Of a stretch of DNA of 58,466 nt, positions 31,160-41,059 are shown piece by piece. The stretch spans positions 1 through 58,466 of the IMG/VR virus record IMGVR_UViG_3300034012_003048; one strand, written 5' to 3'. The DNA is from a virus. Below the pieces are notes generated by a model. That model searched no databases. It saw nothing but the letters and a program-made list of their open reading frames with translations, and had not been told where the DNA came from. A program made the position numbers and the translations under genes. Within the stretch, counting starts at the first letter, position 1; each line of letters starts with the position of its first letter.

Positions 31160-33502
31160 ATGGAAAAAAGATTAATAACGGAAATCGAGAGGATTGGTGA
31201 AATAATGGGTGTAAAAAAATCATTGATAACTGAAGCCCCATTACCTAAATGGATGAGGGACCTCATAAAAAATAATTTTTGGGAAAGAGAAGGAAATGAT
31301 GTTGTGAGTAGATGGGCAAAACCAGGAGAGTTCGGAACAATCGACAGACAAGGATTTAGAAACATATCGTTAGAAAATGGTGAAAACCTAAGAATTTCAA
31401 GAGCCGATAACGACGCATTGGATGATTTTTTATCCCCACCAAGACCTGGTGTTGCCACTAAAACCTATGAAACACTAACAAATAATCAAAAGCAATTGTT
31501 TTGGAAAATATTAGACGATGCTATGGCACAGGAGGGCAAAGGTGCCGAAGATTTATATAACGAGTGGGTAAAATCGAGAATTAATTTTTTAAAAAGATAT
31601 AGTGAACTTGATGTTCTGAGAGATGTAGCGGCTAGAAATAAAAATAGGTCTGATAACCAAAAATTGTCCACTGTAGAATATTTGATTAGTGAAAAGGGTG
31701 TTGACCCTAATTTAGCTAGAAGAATTGCCCCTATAATGGACGAACAAGTTCAATTATTAGAAAAAGGTGCGTTGACAGTTAATAAGGATTTAAAAGCGGT
31801 TTTAAAAATGGATGAAGAATTACAAGATTTTCTTACTTCGTTCAACTCCTTGAGTCCTGAAAATGTCACAAGAATTGCTAGAGATAGAAAAATTGTAGTA
31901 GATGCGGTAGAAAAGGCGGATGCTCTTTACATTCAAGCAAAAAAACTAATGAAAAACCTCCAAGACGCTAGTCCAAACAACAGGCTTGAAATAGAAAGGG
32001 CACTAGCTGAGACAATGAGAGAATTATATAATAGTAAGGAATTAGTCGGAAGACAAATGACAAAATTTCTTGATGATATGGAGTCATCTGGTGATGATGA
32101 ATTAGTCGAATTAGCAAAAAAAATAAAAGACGTTAGAAAACGATATACAGAGGGAGACGATTGGAAACTTTTGAAATTAACTAAAGACCAAACTAGATTC
32201 TGGGGTAAGGTTGGAAAGGCTTTTGGTGAAGGTGTAAACAGTAAAAACTTATTTACATTAGAAAGAGCGGCAGCGAAGGCGTTGGGGATGGTAATAAAAC
32301 CAATTGCCGCTGGAGTTAGATGGCTTATTAGACTTTTCACAAAAAAAGAGGCTAAAGAAGTTGCTAAGACAACTGCCGATACTATAAAAAAAGAGTTTCC
32401 AAGTTACATGCAGGTGTTTAGAAGATTGATGACCGGTAGTGAGAGAGGTTTACCTCAAGATATACCCTTAGTTGGAACTAAATCAGGTACAATTGATGTC
32501 GGGGGTACAAGATACATGGACCCCTATCAGGAACTTAGAGGTTATGGTGATGTTACAATTGGTCCCACAATTAAAGGAAAAAGATATGGGTTTACTTTGA
32601 GTGTACCTACACTGTCTTATCTAATGGAAATTTTTGCTGTTTCATTGAAATGGGTTGTGTATGATATGATAATTGGAACCGTTTTTCCGGCAATCGCCTT
32701 CCACTTTTACGGTGGGAAGGGGAACTATTCATGCTACAACACTTTAGTTAAATTTTTTGAAGAAAAGGGTGTAACAAAATATGGTGTAATTATGGAGTAT
32801 TTGACTGATGAAGATTTGAGGAAAACAATGCCCAAATGTACAGACCAAGTTTTAAAAGACCAAAGTAACATGGGAATCCCTTTTACAAATATAAATTTAA
32901 CAAATACACCTGAAATGGTGGCAATGAGATTAGATTATATGTTGACACCAAATGGTTCTAGAACAGAAGAGGCTGGAGATTTAAGTACCTTTTGGTCTGA
33001 AGTTTGGGAAAATCTTGGAAGTGGATGGTTTACTGCTAAAGGTTTAATAACTTTATCACCCGTAAAAATAGATGATGCGTTTTGGTATGGTAATAAAATA
33101 ATGAAAAAGTTTGCTGAATGGGATGCTGGTGCTTCCATTGACCCTGAACTACCAAACATAACTGACCCAAGTGAAATGCTTTTCAGAGATTTCTGTTCAG
33201 ATATGAAACACACTTTTGTGAGTTTCGAAAATGGTGTTGGTACATCAAAAGACGCTACGGGTGAAATCAGATGTTGGCAATTGAATACTAATACGATGCA
33301 GGAGTTCATCGGTATAGATTGTCCTGGTTCGACACCCAAAACAACCACTACAGATTCAATTCCTAAAGCAGATACTACAAGTAAAACGGTACAAGGAGTA
33401 AATGCTCCTCAGACACCTAGTGAAAAAACTACCGTAGAACCATTGGATTCAAATAAACTTAAAGATATCCAACAACAACTTAAACAAAAATACGGAAACT
33501 GA
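31160..33502 (+). CDS. Very large tagged protein, probable virion/ejection protein (780 aa)
   Basis: Residues 6-17 (ITEIERIGEIMG) and LITEA at about 22-26 match the tag of PPK2 and the 2262 gene. Residues 100-430 are long charged helices. Two hydrophobic helices lie near 478-515 (LSYLMEIFAVSLKWVVYDMI and the following segment). The C-terminus is Thr/Pro/Ser-rich. Its length, helicity and buried hydrophobic pair recall internal virion proteins ejected with DNA; this is inference. It overlaps the next start (TGATG). Confidence 0.72.
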   Translation: MEKRLITEIERIGEIMGVKKSLITEAPLPKWMRDLIKNNFWEREGNDVVSRWAKPGEFGTIDRQGFRNISLENGENLRISRADNDALDDFLSPPRPGVATKTYETLTNNQKQLFWKILDDAMAQEGKGAEDLYNEWVKSRINFLKRYSELDVLRDVAARNKNRSDNQKLSTVEYLISEKGVDPNLARRIAPIMDEQVQLLEKGALTVNKDLKAVLKMDEELQDFLTSFNSLSPENVTRIARDRKIVVDAVEKADALYIQAKKLMKNLQDASPNNRLEIERALAETMRELYNSKELVGRQMTKFLDDMESSGDDELVELAKKIKDVRKRYTEGDDWKLLKLTKDQTRFWGKVGKAFGEGVNSKNLFTLERAAAKALGMVIKPIAAGVRWLIRLFTKKEAKEVAKTTADTIKKEFPSYMQVFRRLMTGSERGLPQDIPLVGTKSGTIDVGGTRYMDPYQELRGYGDVTIGPTIKGKRYGFTLSVPTLSYLMEIFAVSLKWVVYDMIIGTVFPAIAFHFYGGKGNYSCYNTLVKFFEEKGVTKYGVIMEYLTDEDLRKTMPKCTDQVLKDQSNMGIPFTNINLTNTPEMVAMRLDYMLTPNGSRTEEAGDLSTFWSEVWENLGSGWFTAKGLITLSPVKIDDAFWYGNKIMKKFAEWDAGASIDPELPNITDPSEMLFRDFCSDMKHTFVSFENGVGTSKDATGEIRCWQLNTNTMQEFIGIDCPGSTPKTTTTDSIPKADTTSKTVQGVNAPQTPSEKTTVEPLDSNKLKDIQQQLKQKYGN

Positions 33503-34257
33503 TGGAACTGAATTCTAAATTAAAACAACTTTATCGAATAATTGAACTCCAAACGAGAGAGGGTCAAATCAGACCACCGATTAGGGTTAGTGGGTACAAA
33601 TTAGAAGTACTTCCTGAGTTTGAAGCGGTTATGAAAAGTCCCTCTCTGAGAAAAAAGTTTTGGGAAGACAATCACGTGAAATTGAACGATTTAGGTATTG
33701 ATATAAAAAGAAATTTTTTAGATTTCGAAAGTCATTATGAGCTGGATAGTTTTAACGACTTGAGTTACCAAGACAAGGCTAAAATTGCCCGTTTGAAATT
33801 ACAGGGGTTCACAGAAGTGCCAACGGTTAGTGGTAACTGTCCAACAACAGCAGGGTATTTTTATGAGAGGTTCCCAACAGGTGCGGCATCAGGTGCTGTT
33901 GTAGTTTGTTTGGCGAAGGCGAAGTCCGATACCAATTATCCTCTCAAGAAAACCGATGACCCCCTTTATTGTATTAAAAATCAAAAGTATTATTCCTTAA
34001 AAAGAGGTTTGTTAGCTAGTTTTAACAAGGATAGACAATGTCAAAAGATTGATATCGAGGGTACGACTTATTGGATTTGTTATTTCTTCGATGGAAAAGT
34101 TGAAATGGTGGATATCAATGATAATGTAGTAATGAAAGGTGGTTGGAGTTGTATACCCGGAAGTGAGAATTCATATACTATTGTTTTCAGTGACGGTCAA
34201 ACCTTGACATTTACTGTTAACACTAAGGATGAACCAATTGTGGGACAAAAAATTTAA
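33502..34257 (+). CDS. Hypothetical protein of the virion-cargo operon (251 aa)
   Basis: Coupled to the preceding gene by an overlapping stop/start. The N-terminus LKQLYRIIELQTREGQ is a weaker tag-like helix. The C-terminal 120 residues are beta-rich with paired Cys (CIKNQKYY, CQKIDIEG, YWICYFFDG, WSCIPG). No domain recognised. Confidence 0.7.
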   Translation: MELNSKLKQLYRIIELQTREGQIRPPIRVSGYKLEVLPEFEAVMKSPSLRKKFWEDNHVKLNDLGIDIKRNFLDFESHYELDSFNDLSYQDKAKIARLKLQGFTEVPTVSGNCPTTAGYFYERFPTGAASGAVVVCLAKAKSDTNYPLKKTDDPLYCIKNQKYYSLKRGLLASFNKDRQCQKIDIEGTTYWICYFFDGKVEMVDINDNVVMKGGWSCIPGSENSYTIVFSDGQTLTFTVNTKDEPIVGQKI

Positions 34258-34295
34258 AGAGAAAAATAAACTATTTATAAGAAAAGTTTAATTAA

Positions 34296-35795
34296 ATGGA
34301 TATCAGAAAATATTTGTTGGAGCAGTTGAATAGTCAACAATCGACAGCTGAACAACAAGCAAAAAAATTGAAAAATGCTGTTGATGTTGGATGTTTCACG
34401 GGTTCGATAGTGGTTGATAAAAATGCTGAGCCTATAGAGGAACCAGGTTCACAACCATATGTTCAAGGCAAGGTTGGTAATGATGATGTAAAAATTACAG
34501 TTGAACCTAATTTACTTATTAATTTAACTCAAGAAAAACTACCTGTTGCACAAAGAACTCAACCCATCAAAAGAAGTTGGAATTGTAAATCTTTAGATAA
34601 TTTATATGTATATCTTAATAAGATTCAAGAATTGGGATGGACTACTAAAGAGCCCACAGAGCTAGAAATTGGTGAAGGAAATGTTTTGGTTTATAATCTC
34701 AAAACAGGCTTGACTTGGTCATCAGATTTAAACAAGTTCGTTGCTCCGGCTAAGAATGACAACAGATATAAGCAACTTGAAACGTTTTTCAAATACACAA
34801 GTCCAATGTTGGCCAACTCAACTCAAGGAATTAATGTGTATAAAACTGAAACGGATGTGAGTGACATAACAAATGTTAGATTAGATGATAGAGACTGTGA
34901 AGAATCTGTTACTAAGTTGTACAACTACTATACAAGAGATGAAAAGGCCGATAGTGATAGAATCAAAGTCGAGCAAGAAAATGTACAGAATTGTGTTTAT
35001 CAGGGAAGACTAAGGTCAGGTAATGTAAGAGTAGGTCCTCCTAATTTATTCAACAAACAAAAACAAAAAAGAATTGAAGATGTGATGGATGAACTTTTTA
35101 ATATGTCTTGGCAAGACCCATGGCAAAAACAATTCAGAATCACAAGGAAACGCGGCCAAAATGAGGGAAAGTTAGTGTTTAACGTCAAGAAAAATTTGAT
35201 GGAGGCTTATGAGAAAAAACAAGCAAAATTAATTGAAGCTGACATTTGTAAAAAAAGACTTGATTTGATTATCGAAAACATGGAGGAATTTAAAAAATTC
35301 AACACTCCAAAAAAAATCGGTAAGGGTTTCAGATATCTAAGGGAAGCTTCCCAACTGAGAAAGTTAGGGCTATTGAATGAAGAACTAGGAAATTTATTCC
35401 AACAAATTTTTGGTAAATCTTTAGATGGTATCCTAACTAACGTATCAGAACCTTTGTTAACTTCAATTTTTGATAAGATAGACCTTCCTGAAGACATCAA
35501 AACAGACGTGGTAAATAGAATTCATTCTAAAACTACAGAACTTTTGGCAAATATGGATAATTGTGAAAATCTGACAAACTTCTTATCTACACAACTTTCC
35601 GAAGCACTTGCTGATAAAATAATGGCAAACAAACTGATTGGTTCAGAATTGATAGATAATAGTCTTAACGAGTTAGTTAAAGGAGAAAATTTCAAACAAA
35701 ATATTTCCTCAAAATTACATGATAATATTTGTGCGTTGTTTGAAAAATTTTCTGAAAACGCGAAAAATTTGGTGACAAAACTTTCTGAAGTTTAA
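34296..35795 (+). CDS. Large tagged protein of the virion-cargo group (499 aa)
   Basis: Residues 1-12 (MDIRKYLLEQLN) give an LLEQ-type tag; the TATTTAT box lies 17 nt upstream. The N-terminal 100 residues are beta-like with a paired Cys, followed by a long helical C-terminal half (LRKLGLLNEELGNLFQQIFG near 345-364, IHSKTTELLANMDNCENL). No catalytic motif visible. The transcript ends at the 35841-35870 terminator. Confidence 0.7.
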   Translation: MDIRKYLLEQLNSQQSTAEQQAKKLKNAVDVGCFTGSIVVDKNAEPIEEPGSQPYVQGKVGNDDVKITVEPNLLINLTQEKLPVAQRTQPIKRSWNCKSLDNLYVYLNKIQELGWTTKEPTELEIGEGNVLVYNLKTGLTWSSDLNKFVAPAKNDNRYKQLETFFKYTSPMLANSTQGINVYKTETDVSDITNVRLDDRDCEESVTKLYNYYTRDEKADSDRIKVEQENVQNCVYQGRLRSGNVRVGPPNLFNKQKQKRIEDVMDELFNMSWQDPWQKQFRITRKRGQNEGKLVFNVKKNLMEAYEKKQAKLIEADICKKRLDLIIENMEEFKKFNTPKKIGKGFRYLREASQLRKLGLLNEELGNLFQQIFGKSLDGILTNVSEPLLTSIFDKIDLPEDIKTDVVNRIHSKTTELLANMDNCENLTNFLSTQLSEALADKIMANKLIGSELIDNSLNELVKGENFKQNISSKLHDNICALFEKFSENAKNLVTKLSEV

Positions 35796-35840
35796 ACCAA
35801 AATAAAAGAACAAACAAAAAGGGGGTGTTCTAAAATCTGA

Positions 35841-35870
35841 AAGAAGGGGTTAATTCCCCTTCTTTTTTGT
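35841..35870. terminator. Bidirectional terminator containing the clpP stop codon
   Basis: AAGAAGGGG / CCCCTTCTT stem with T-runs on both sides. The TAA of the minus-strand clpP gene (35850-35852) is in the loop. Confidence 0.88.
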
Positions 35871-36530
35871 TTTAACAATTTCGTCGATAATACCATAATC
35901 TAGTGCTTCATCTGAGTCAAGCCACAAGTCTCGAGTAGCATCTTGTTTAACTTGTTCGGGTGATTTGTCACAGTATTCACCAAGTAAAACAAATAGTGTA
36001 TGATTAATCTTTTGCCATTCTTTCATACTAATTTCGGCATCTTGAATATTTCCTCCGAAACCACCTGAAGATTGGTGTAACATTGTTCGTGAAAAACGAA
36101 GTGAACTTCTTTTAGCTTTTGTACCAGCACCTAATAGTATTGAACCCATAGAGGCTGCCATGCCTGTGTTTACGGTGCGAATATCACATCCGATATAATT
36201 CATAACATCTACCATTGACAAACCAGATTTCACACTCCCACCAGGTGAATCAATGTGCATAGTAATGTCAGTTTTATCTGTGGAATCCAAAAACATTAAT
36301 TGTGCCTGAACTACAGTTGACATACGGTCGTCTACAGGTCCTGCCACCCATAAAAGTCGGTCTCTCATCAATCGGGAAAAAATATCTATTTGTGTCGCCC
36401 TCATTTCCCTTTCTTCGAGAATATAAGGTGTCATTGAAGATTCTATCTTCATACCGTGATAATGTAAATCTAAAGAGTTTTTACCCAAATGATTTACATA
36501 ATACTTTTCAAATTCATTTTGAAATCTCAT
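35850..36530 (-). CDS. clpP: ClpP-type serine protease
   Basis: The full S14 triad is present: Ser in GMAASMGSILLGAG (about residue 114), His in TMLHQSSGGFGG (about 139) and Asp in RDLWLDSDEALDYG (about 188). The oxyanion GG is in IDSPGGSVKSG. An extended N-terminus (about 45 residues) precedes the core. ClpP degrades proteins unfolded by ClpX/ClpA, or may act alone as a processing protease. In huge phages it has been seen repeatedly; it could cut the N-terminal tags described here, but gp21-type enzymes are the known tag protease. It has its own class E promoter. Confidence 0.92.
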   Translation of the reverse strand: MRFQNEFEKYYVNHLGKNSLDLHYHGMKIESSMTPYILEEREMRATQIDIFSRLMRDRLLWVAGPVDDRMSTVVQAQLMFLDSTDKTDITMHIDSPGGSVKSGLSMVDVMNYIGCDIRTVNTGMAASMGSILLGAGTKAKRSSLRFSRTMLHQSSGGFGGNIQDAEISMKEWQKINHTLFVLLGEYCDKSPEQVKQDATRDLWLDSDEALDYGIIDEIVKTKKKGN

Positions 36531-36546
36531 AATTGATTATTTTCAA

Positions 36547-36578
36547 CAAAAATATGAAAATAAAATTAAAGACCCAAA
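36547..36578 (-). promoter_or_regulatory. Class E promoter of clpP
   Basis: Minus strand: TTTG (36575-36578), 20-nt spacer, TATTTTTG (36547-36554). It lies in the 3' end of the upstream gene. Confidence 0.82.
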
Positions 36579-37210
36579 ATATCATCCACAATTTCTTTCG
36601 AATCTAAATTGGTCCAATTTCTAGGGTGTTCGTATGACCAAAAAACTTTCCAATTACCATACCAGATTTTTCCGTGTTTTCTGTGGTCTCTGGTTTTGAA
36701 ATCAGTACTTTGTTTCGGAAATCTACCGATGTTATAAGTTTTATAGTATTCTATACCTGAGGTTTTGTAAAAAGAAGGAAACATCTTATCTATCTCTTCA
36801 AATCTTGAAACTACGGTTGGTTTACACATGTGAATTCTTTCATATTCTTTGATTCGGTCTGCCCATAGGCTGGCTTCATCGAAATTATGGGTATCTAAAT
36901 TGAATAAAACCATCTGTCCAGCGTCGTTGAATCTGTGAGCATAAATTTTTTGTAACCCATAGTTCAAAACAAATTTATAAATTATGACCTCCCATTCCCC
37001 ATAAAACTCTATGGGTACTGTAAATTCTTTTCTCCAAATTTCCTCGGGTGATGTTGTAATTTTGTGAGATTGAATATGAGACGAATGGTCCTCTCCTTTT
37101 CTGTACTCTCTTAATTCCACCAAATAGTTTAAGTCTGGTCCATAAACTTTTACTTTAGGAAAAGGAGAAAAATTTATATCAATAAGTTCATCATTTATTT
37201 GAATATACAT
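36566..37210 (-). CDS. Hypothetical protein of the carbamoyltransferase operon (214 aa)
   Basis: Beta-rich N-terminus (ELIDINFSPFPKVKVYGPD), a central KIYAHRFNDAGQMVLFNLDT, and a Trp/His-rich C-terminus (HGKIWYGNWKVFWSYEHPRN). It overlaps the second carbamoyltransferase by 20 nt, so it should act in the same pathway. No catalytic family recognised; an acceptor-synthesis or glycan-related role is only a guess from context. Confidence 0.65.
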   Translation of the reverse strand: MYIQINDELIDINFSPFPKVKVYGPDLNYLVELREYRKGEDHSSHIQSHKITTSPEEIWRKEFTVPIEFYGEWEVIIYKFVLNYGLQKIYAHRFNDAGQMVLFNLDTHNFDEASLWADRIKEYERIHMCKPTVVSRFEEIDKMFPSFYKTSGIEYYKTYNIGRFPKQSTDFKTRDHRKHGKIWYGNWKVFWSYEHPRNWTNLDSKEIVDDILGL

Positions 37211-38783
37211 AATTTCCTATAACTAATTTATCAATTATTTTTTTTTCTAACGAATTGAAAGCTTGTGAAGGATTTTCGATAATCGGTTCATTATGTGAAT
37301 TGAATGAAGTATTCAATAGCACTGGAATTCCTGAAATTTTATAATATTCATTTAATATTTCCCAAAACTTTGGAAGTTTATCTTTTCTTACCAATTGTGG
37401 TCTTGCCGTTTTATCGGATTTTTGAATTACAGCTGGAATTTTTTCAATCCACTCGGCTTTGGTTGAATAACAAATTGTCATAAACTCAGCACTATATTTG
37501 GATTTAGGGTTTTCGAATATACTTTCGAAAAATTCTTCCATAACTATTGGAGCAAACGGCATTGTATCATATCTATGTAGCCTTTGGTTCAATATTTTGT
37601 GGGTTCCGATATCCGTTGGTCTAACCAAAATACTTCTGGCCCCCAACGCTCTTGGACCGTGTTCAGAACCATATTGATACCATCCAATAATTGACCCTTG
37701 ATTTATTTCTTTGGCAATTTTTGAGGGATTGTAATCTTCTACGTTAAAGTTATATGATTTTGATATCTCATTTACTTCATCATCTGAGTATTTTGGGCCA
37801 AAATAAACATTTTCGAACTTTTTAGGTGAGTTCCATTCCCCAAGTGAGTTGGCTTTGATGATACATGCCCCTAACGCTAATCCTTCATCACCCATTGGTG
37901 GCATAATATATATTTCTTCAACCCAAGGTAACTCGTTAATTTTTTGATTCAATTTTACGTTAGCAAAAAGACCACCTGATAAACATATTTTTTTGTATTC
38001 TGGATATTTTGAATGTAAATCTTCTAAAAACTTCAGAAATATATCTTCCGTGTATTTTTGTAAGTTATAACAATAAATTTGTTGTCCTTCCAATGAATCA
38101 AAATAACCATGAGAATATAAATAATCGGCAACAAATTGAGTTTTGGATGCTGTTCCTGATGGGAAAAACCTAAAATTATCGTATTTTATACAGCTCGAAA
38201 TCATGTTATAAATGTCTTTATCAAAATTTCCGTTAGGTGCCATACCCATAAGCTTACCTTCATCTTTACACATCTTCCAAATGCCCTCACCGTATTTATC
38301 ATAGTGTTTCATTGATGAAGTACTAAATCCCCACAAATGGGCTAGACTCCCGTAATCGGACATTAATCCTCGTAGGACAAGATTCATTTTTCCATTCTCA
38401 CAAATAAAAACCTTGAGAACGGAACTCTCCCCACCCCCATCATAAGATATTGTCATAACCTTTCCGTCCATACCACTTGTAAAATAAGCACCATAACAAT
38501 GGGCATCGTGGTGACTAACAGTTTCGTATTTACCTCTAGTTTTTCTTGTTGCCCAAACTTCAGGGATGGGTTCTACAAAGACATTGTAGTCCGCATCAGT
38601 CAATTTCAACCCTGTAACCTGTTGTATTTTTTCTACTGACAAGTCAGCTTGCCTGTCATAATATTCCCCGGCTTTAATTCTTGTTATTCTTTCCTCTTCG
38701 ATTACAGAAACGATTTCTCCGTCATTTACTAGGGCACAGACTTGACTGTGGGAACCTGTGAAAATACCGTATATGGAGCTCAT
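37191..38783 (-). CDS. Carbamoyltransferase, NodU/CmcH (TobZ-like) family, copy 2
   Basis: The N-terminal Kae1-like domain shows VSHHDAHCYGAY (about residues 89-100) with the metal-binding His residues and SYDGGGESSV. The C-terminal YrdC-like domain carries SEHGPRALGARSILVRP (about 376-392) and GIPVLLNTSFNSHNEPI near 486-502. These enzymes form carbamoyl-adenylate from carbamoyl phosphate and ATP, then carbamoylate a hydroxyl of a sugar or other small molecule. It overlaps copy 1 by 4 nt. Having two divergent copies suggests two acceptors or a heteromer. Confidence 0.92.
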   Translation of the reverse strand: MSSIYGIFTGSHSQVCALVNDGEIVSVIEEERITRIKAGEYYDRQADLSVEKIQQVTGLKLTDADYNVFVEPIPEVWATRKTRGKYETVSHHDAHCYGAYFTSGMDGKVMTISYDGGGESSVLKVFICENGKMNLVLRGLMSDYGSLAHLWGFSTSSMKHYDKYGEGIWKMCKDEGKLMGMAPNGNFDKDIYNMISSCIKYDNFRFFPSGTASKTQFVADYLYSHGYFDSLEGQQIYCYNLQKYTEDIFLKFLEDLHSKYPEYKKICLSGGLFANVKLNQKINELPWVEEIYIMPPMGDEGLALGACIIKANSLGEWNSPKKFENVYFGPKYSDDEVNEISKSYNFNVEDYNPSKIAKEINQGSIIGWYQYGSEHGPRALGARSILVRPTDIGTHKILNQRLHRYDTMPFAPIVMEEFFESIFENPKSKYSAEFMTICYSTKAEWIEKIPAVIQKSDKTARPQLVRKDKLPKFWEILNEYYKISGIPVLLNTSFNSHNEPIIENPSQAFNSLEKKIIDKLVIGNYVYSNK

Positions 38784-40453
38784 AATGGTTCTTTAGAAAT
38801 AATAAAATTATTTATTACTAAAATGTCTAAATTCCTTGAAACAAAGGTTTTTATGGCGTCACCTGGAGTTTCTATAATTGGTTCACCAGGTCCATTAAAA
38901 CTTGTGTTTAGTAGTACAGGGACACCTGTTTGATTATAAAAACCTTTAATTAGTTTGTAGAATTTTGGATTTGATTCTTCTGTAACAGATTGATGTCTAG
39001 CTGACCCGTCAATGTGTACAACCGCAGGTATTTTATTTCTCCACGCTTCTTTGACCATTGTAGTTACCAACATGTGTGGTGAGTAAACGTCTGACTCAAA
39101 TACTTCTGACTGGTGTTCGAATAAAACCGCAGGTGCGAAGGGTCTATACCATTCTCTTCCTTTGATGTCAGAATTGATGTGCCCTGTCATCCATGCTTGA
39201 GTTGGTGATGCGATTATGGAACGATTTCCTAATGCTCTTGGACCAATTTCGGAACCATCTTGAAACCAACCAATAACTCTGTTTTGAGTTAAGAAAAACA
39301 AAACTTTTTCGATTAAATCATCGAAATCATCAAAGTTCTCAAAACTTAAAAAAGGGTTGGAGTTAAGAGACGCCACAACTTCATGAGTTTGATAAGTTTT
39401 ACCGAAGTAAGGACTAATAAATTTAGGTTTGGTTTGGTTATCGAATTTACTGGCTCCGTACCAAGCGCAACCTAATGGAATTCCACTGTCGTCGGCTGGC
39501 GGGAGAAAGAAACATTTTTTGAATAATCCAGAGTTGAGTATAAGTTCGTTAGAATTACAATTTAAGAAAGAACCACCGGCAGTACAAACATTTGGTGAGT
39601 TGGTTAAGTTTTTTGCTATCTTTGCTAAAATTAAAGAAGCTCTTTCTTGTTCTCTTTGATAAATTCCTGCCACACATGCTTTGGAAAAAAAGTCACTTTT
39701 CCAAGTTACTTTCGGGTAGATAACAACTCCTGGTATGAAAATATCATTTTCTAATTCTTGTACATAAAGTGGTGCCTCGTTTACAATTTCAGGGTCGGCA
39801 TAAGATGCCATTCCCATCAATTTACCAGCAGGCCAAGTAGCTGTGTTTGGTTCGTAAATTAGTTGTAAACACCCTTGGGAATATAAAGTTCCTAAAGAAC
39901 AAGATTTATCTTCCTGAAAAGGTACGGGATACTCCATCCATTTTTTGAAAACCTCTTTGTACCCTCCCTTTGTGAAATTAACAATTGTCATGGATTCAGT
40001 CCAGTCTGTAAGATTGGAGAGATTTTCCGCATATTCGGGATACCATTCGTGTGTCTTATTCTTGTAAGAAATTATACTTCCTGAAGCATCACCGACTATC
40101 ACACAAGCCTCATCGAGACCTGAACTATAGAAACTTGAAAAGGCATGTGCTAAATGATGTGGAACAAATGATATATTTCCCTCATCAATTTCAGTAAACC
40201 TTTCTCTCAACATATTAGCAGTGTTGTCGATGATTTCTGTTGTGCTGTAGACCCAATGGTTGATGTCTCTATAACCAATTCCTAAACTGTTAAGACAATA
40301 ATCTATCGAATCGAAAGGTAACTTACCTTCCGAGTACGCCCCGTCGTGTTTAATTCTAGATAATCTTTCTTGAGTTATACCGACTTTTACTTCACCATTT
40401 TCAATAATTACAGCACCTTTATCGTGCCCTACTGAGAACCCTAATATTTTCAT
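38780..40453 (-). CDS. Carbamoyltransferase, NodU/CmcH (TobZ-like) family, copy 1
   Basis: Same two-domain layout as its neighbour: FVPHHLAHAFSSFYSSG (about 96-112) with metal-binding His, VIVGDASGS, GSEIGPRALGNRSII (about 407-421) and GVPVLLNTSFNGPGEPIIET (about 514-533). At 557 residues it is of normal family length. Phage members are known in T4-like cyanophages, with an unproved role in modifying DNA bases or glycans. It lies in a minus-strand operon with HNH and two small genes. Confidence 0.92.
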   Translation of the reverse strand: MKILGFSVGHDKGAVIIENGEVKVGITQERLSRIKHDGAYSEGKLPFDSIDYCLNSLGIGYRDINHWVYSTTEIIDNTANMLRERFTEIDEGNISFVPHHLAHAFSSFYSSGLDEACVIVGDASGSIISYKNKTHEWYPEYAENLSNLTDWTESMTIVNFTKGGYKEVFKKWMEYPVPFQEDKSCSLGTLYSQGCLQLIYEPNTATWPAGKLMGMASYADPEIVNEAPLYVQELENDIFIPGVVIYPKVTWKSDFFSKACVAGIYQREQERASLILAKIAKNLTNSPNVCTAGGSFLNCNSNELILNSGLFKKCFFLPPADDSGIPLGCAWYGASKFDNQTKPKFISPYFGKTYQTHEVVASLNSNPFLSFENFDDFDDLIEKVLFFLTQNRVIGWFQDGSEIGPRALGNRSIIASPTQAWMTGHINSDIKGREWYRPFAPAVLFEHQSEVFESDVYSPHMLVTTMVKEAWRNKIPAVVHIDGSARHQSVTEESNPKFYKLIKGFYNQTGVPVLLNTSFNGPGEPIIETPGDAIKTFVSRNLDILVINNFIISKEPL

Positions 40454-40471
40454 AATTTGAAAAAAACATTT

Positions 40472-40756
40472 TTATTGATTTTCTGGGTCAAGCGTTAATG
40501 GGGTTCCTTCAGGAAGGTCCTCATCACACTTATAGATATGAACGTTATCTTTCATCTTGAATACGATTACTTTTTTTACATCGTCATCCAATTTGATATC
40601 ACCTTTTATATCAACAACAATGCCTTGATTTTCTTCTAAAATAAGAGCTAGTGCCCTACCAAAGATTAATGAAATGTTGGTTAATTCGATTTGAGTGGGT
40701 TGCCCACCAATGTTCCCTTCGGGGATTGTATTTTGTTCCATTTTATTCTGTTTCAT
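40472..40756 (-). CDS. Small hypothetical protein (94 aa)
   Basis: Acidic, with IELTNISLIFGRALALILEE near residues 23-42 and a beta-like second half (VIVFKMKDNVHIYKCDEDLP). Start at 40756 overlaps the upstream stop by 14 nt; ATG 40741 is an alternative. Not recognised. Confidence 0.68.
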   Translation of the reverse strand: MKQNKMEQNTIPEGNIGGQPTQIELTNISLIFGRALALILEENQGIVVDIKGDIKLDDDVKKVIVFKMKDNVHIYKCDEDLPEGTPLTLDPENQ

Positions 40757-41042
40757 TTGAGATTATGTCACCATATTGTGACGCGGCTTTCGGGTTTCTT
40801 TCCATAAAAATTTGATATGCCACTTCATATCTTCCTAATTCAATACGTAATGGGAATAACTCCATGTCCAAAGAATCTGATAAAATTTTCAAACTATCGT
40901 TTTGAATTTTTATGATTTCTAATTCAGTTGTTTTTTTGGTTAATCGGTCATTTGTGATATTCAATCTCAATAATGACCACAAAAGGGCTAAACAAATGAT
41001 TACAAATGCTATTCTGAAGTTCTTGTCGTTAATCATATTCAT
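40743..41042 (-). CDS. Membrane-anchored coiled-coil protein (99 aa)
   Basis: One transmembrane helix (about residues 9-26, IAFVIICLALLWSLLRL), then a coiled coil with repeated Leu (LTKKTTELEIIKIQNDSLKI), ending RNPKAASQYGDIISNETE. The same type of tail is, as I recall, seen in small phage membrane proteins. Located between HNH and the carbamoyltransferases. Confidence 0.72.
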   Translation of the reverse strand: MNMINDKNFRIAFVIICLALLWSLLRLNITNDRLTKKTTELEIIKIQNDSLKILSDSLDMELFPLRIELGRYEVAYQIFMERNPKAASQYGDIISNETE

Positions 41043-41059
41043 AATTTTAGTAATTTTTT

